Origin: an uncultured bacterium | GTDB taxonomy: Bacteria; Planctomycetota; Phycisphaerae; Phycisphaerales; UBA1924 | Direction of reading: 5' to 3' | NCBI GenBank assembly: GCA_938003595.1 | Contig: CALKYH010000319.1 | Coordinates: 1 to 6,041, forward strand | DNA: 6,041 nt | Shown: piece by piece, positions 5,473-6,041 of the stretch | How positions within the stretch are numbered: position 1 is the first letter of the stretch | Layout of the letters: each line of letters opens with the position of its first letter | Position numbers and translations under genes: made by a program | Notes under the pieces: generated by a model | Database searches by the model: none | What the model was told of the DNA's origin: nothing | Seen by the model: the letters and a program-made list of their open reading frames with translations, nothing else

Positions 5473-6041
5473 TCAACCGATCGTCAGCGTCGGCCGCGCG
5501 CCCCCCGTGCGCATGTCCATCAGCGCGCACTGCGCCTCCACATTCCGCGCCACCCGCTCCAGCGCCTCCTTCAGCGCCTTGTTCCCCGCGCCGCCGTCGA
5601 AGTTCGCCGTCGGGTCGCCGCCGTCGCTGTTCTTCCGAAGGTTCATGGAGATCGGCACGCCGCCCAGGAACGGCAGCCCCAGGCGCTGAGCCATCTGCTC
5701 CGCCCCGCCGCGCCCGAACAGGTCGTACTCCTTGCCGTCGTCGCCCACGAAGTGGCTCATGTTCTCCACCACCCCCAGGACCTCCACCCCCAGCTGCTTG
5801 AACATGTGCGCCGCCCGCACGCAGTCGTCCTGCGCCACCTTCTGCGGCGTGCACACGATCACCGCGCCCGTCAGCCGCAGCAGCTGCGCCATCGTCAGCG
5901 ACACATCGCCCGTGCCCGGCGGCAGGTCGATGATCAGGTAATCCAGCTCGCCCCACTGCGTCTGCTGCACCAGCTGCTTGAACGCCCCGTGCGCCATCGG
6001 CCCGCGCCAGATGAGCGGCTTCTCCGGATCGACCAGCTTGC
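5473..6041 (-). CDS. mrp: Mrp/ApbC (NBP35-like) P-loop ATPase, iron-sulfur carrier family, C-terminal part (5' end outside window)
   Basis: The last 188 residues are visible; the frame stays open to the right edge (last full codon at 6037-6039), so the Met at 5995-5997 is internal and not the start. Members of this MinD/ParA-related family bind ATP and help deliver Fe-S clusters to apoproteins in the cytosol. Diagnostic stretches: KPLIWRGPMAHGAFKQLV, then WGELDYLIIDLPPGTGDVSLT (Walker B/switch region), CTPQKVAQDD, GVEVLGVVENMSHF, DLFGRGGAEQMA, and LPFLGGVPISMNLRKNSDGGDP. The Walker A loop and any N-terminal MIP18/DUF59 domain would lie outside the window. The place where ApbC and NBP35 carry the cluster-binding CxxC (after ENMSxF) reads VGDDG here, without cysteines (5734-5751). 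This cysteine-free form occurs in part of the bacterial family, so it is not proof of inactivity. It lies 131 bp upstream of the calcium-loop gene on the same strand, with no visible functional link. Confidence 0.93.
   Translation of the reverse strand, partial: KLVDPEKPLIWRGPMAHGAFKQLVQQTQWGELDYLIIDLPPGTGDVSLTMAQLLRLTGAVIVCTPQKVAQDDCVRAAHMFKQLGVEVLGVVENMSHFVGDDGKEYDLFGRGGAEQMAQRLGLPFLGGVPISMNLRKNSDGGDPTANFDGGAGNKALKEALERVARNVEAQCALMDMRTGGARPTLTIG

Overview
The window is GC-rich bacterial DNA with five protein genes and no RNA genes, insertion sequences or CRISPR. The organism is probably a member of the Planctomycetota, most likely class Phycisphaerae. That placement is inferred from the two secreted proteins that end in a short dockerin-like paired calcium loop bracketed by Cys-Pro motifs, a type I associate with that class, and from the high GC in third codon positions. 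No marker gene proves it.

Layout: positions 1-482 (+) hold the 3' end of a WcaF-like hexapeptide-repeat acyltransferase. An 88-bp gap with a 9-bp degenerate tandem repeat follows, then a small 90-residue cytosolic protein of unknown function (571-843, +). The remaining genes lie on the minus strand. Read in their own direction, they are the C-terminal part of an Mrp/ApbC-type P-loop ATPase (5473 to past the right edge), a 626-residue secreted protein with a laminin-B-like front domain and six calcium-loop repeats (3461-5341), and an 829-residue secreted subtilisin-family protease (847-3336). The protease gene and the 90-residue gene converge with only 3 bp between their stop codons.

The two secreted proteins carry the same C-terminal module: two EF-hand-like loops enclosed by two cysteines exactly 55 residues apart, ending in Cys-Pro. 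About 31 of 57 positions are identical without gaps. In the calcium-loop protein these are the only two cysteines in the whole protein. The simplest reading is a disulfide-closed, calcium-binding tag used for sorting, anchoring or docking at the cell surface. The genes are co-directional but separated by 124 bp, each with its own plausible promoter, so a shared operon is not required. The Mrp gene, the acyltransferase and the 90-residue gene show no visible functional link to the secreted pair.

The most interesting points are the Cys-bracketed tag, the six regularly spaced 13-residue loops in a likely beta-propeller, the missing usual catalytic His in the acyltransferase fragment, and the missing CxxC in the Mrp protein.
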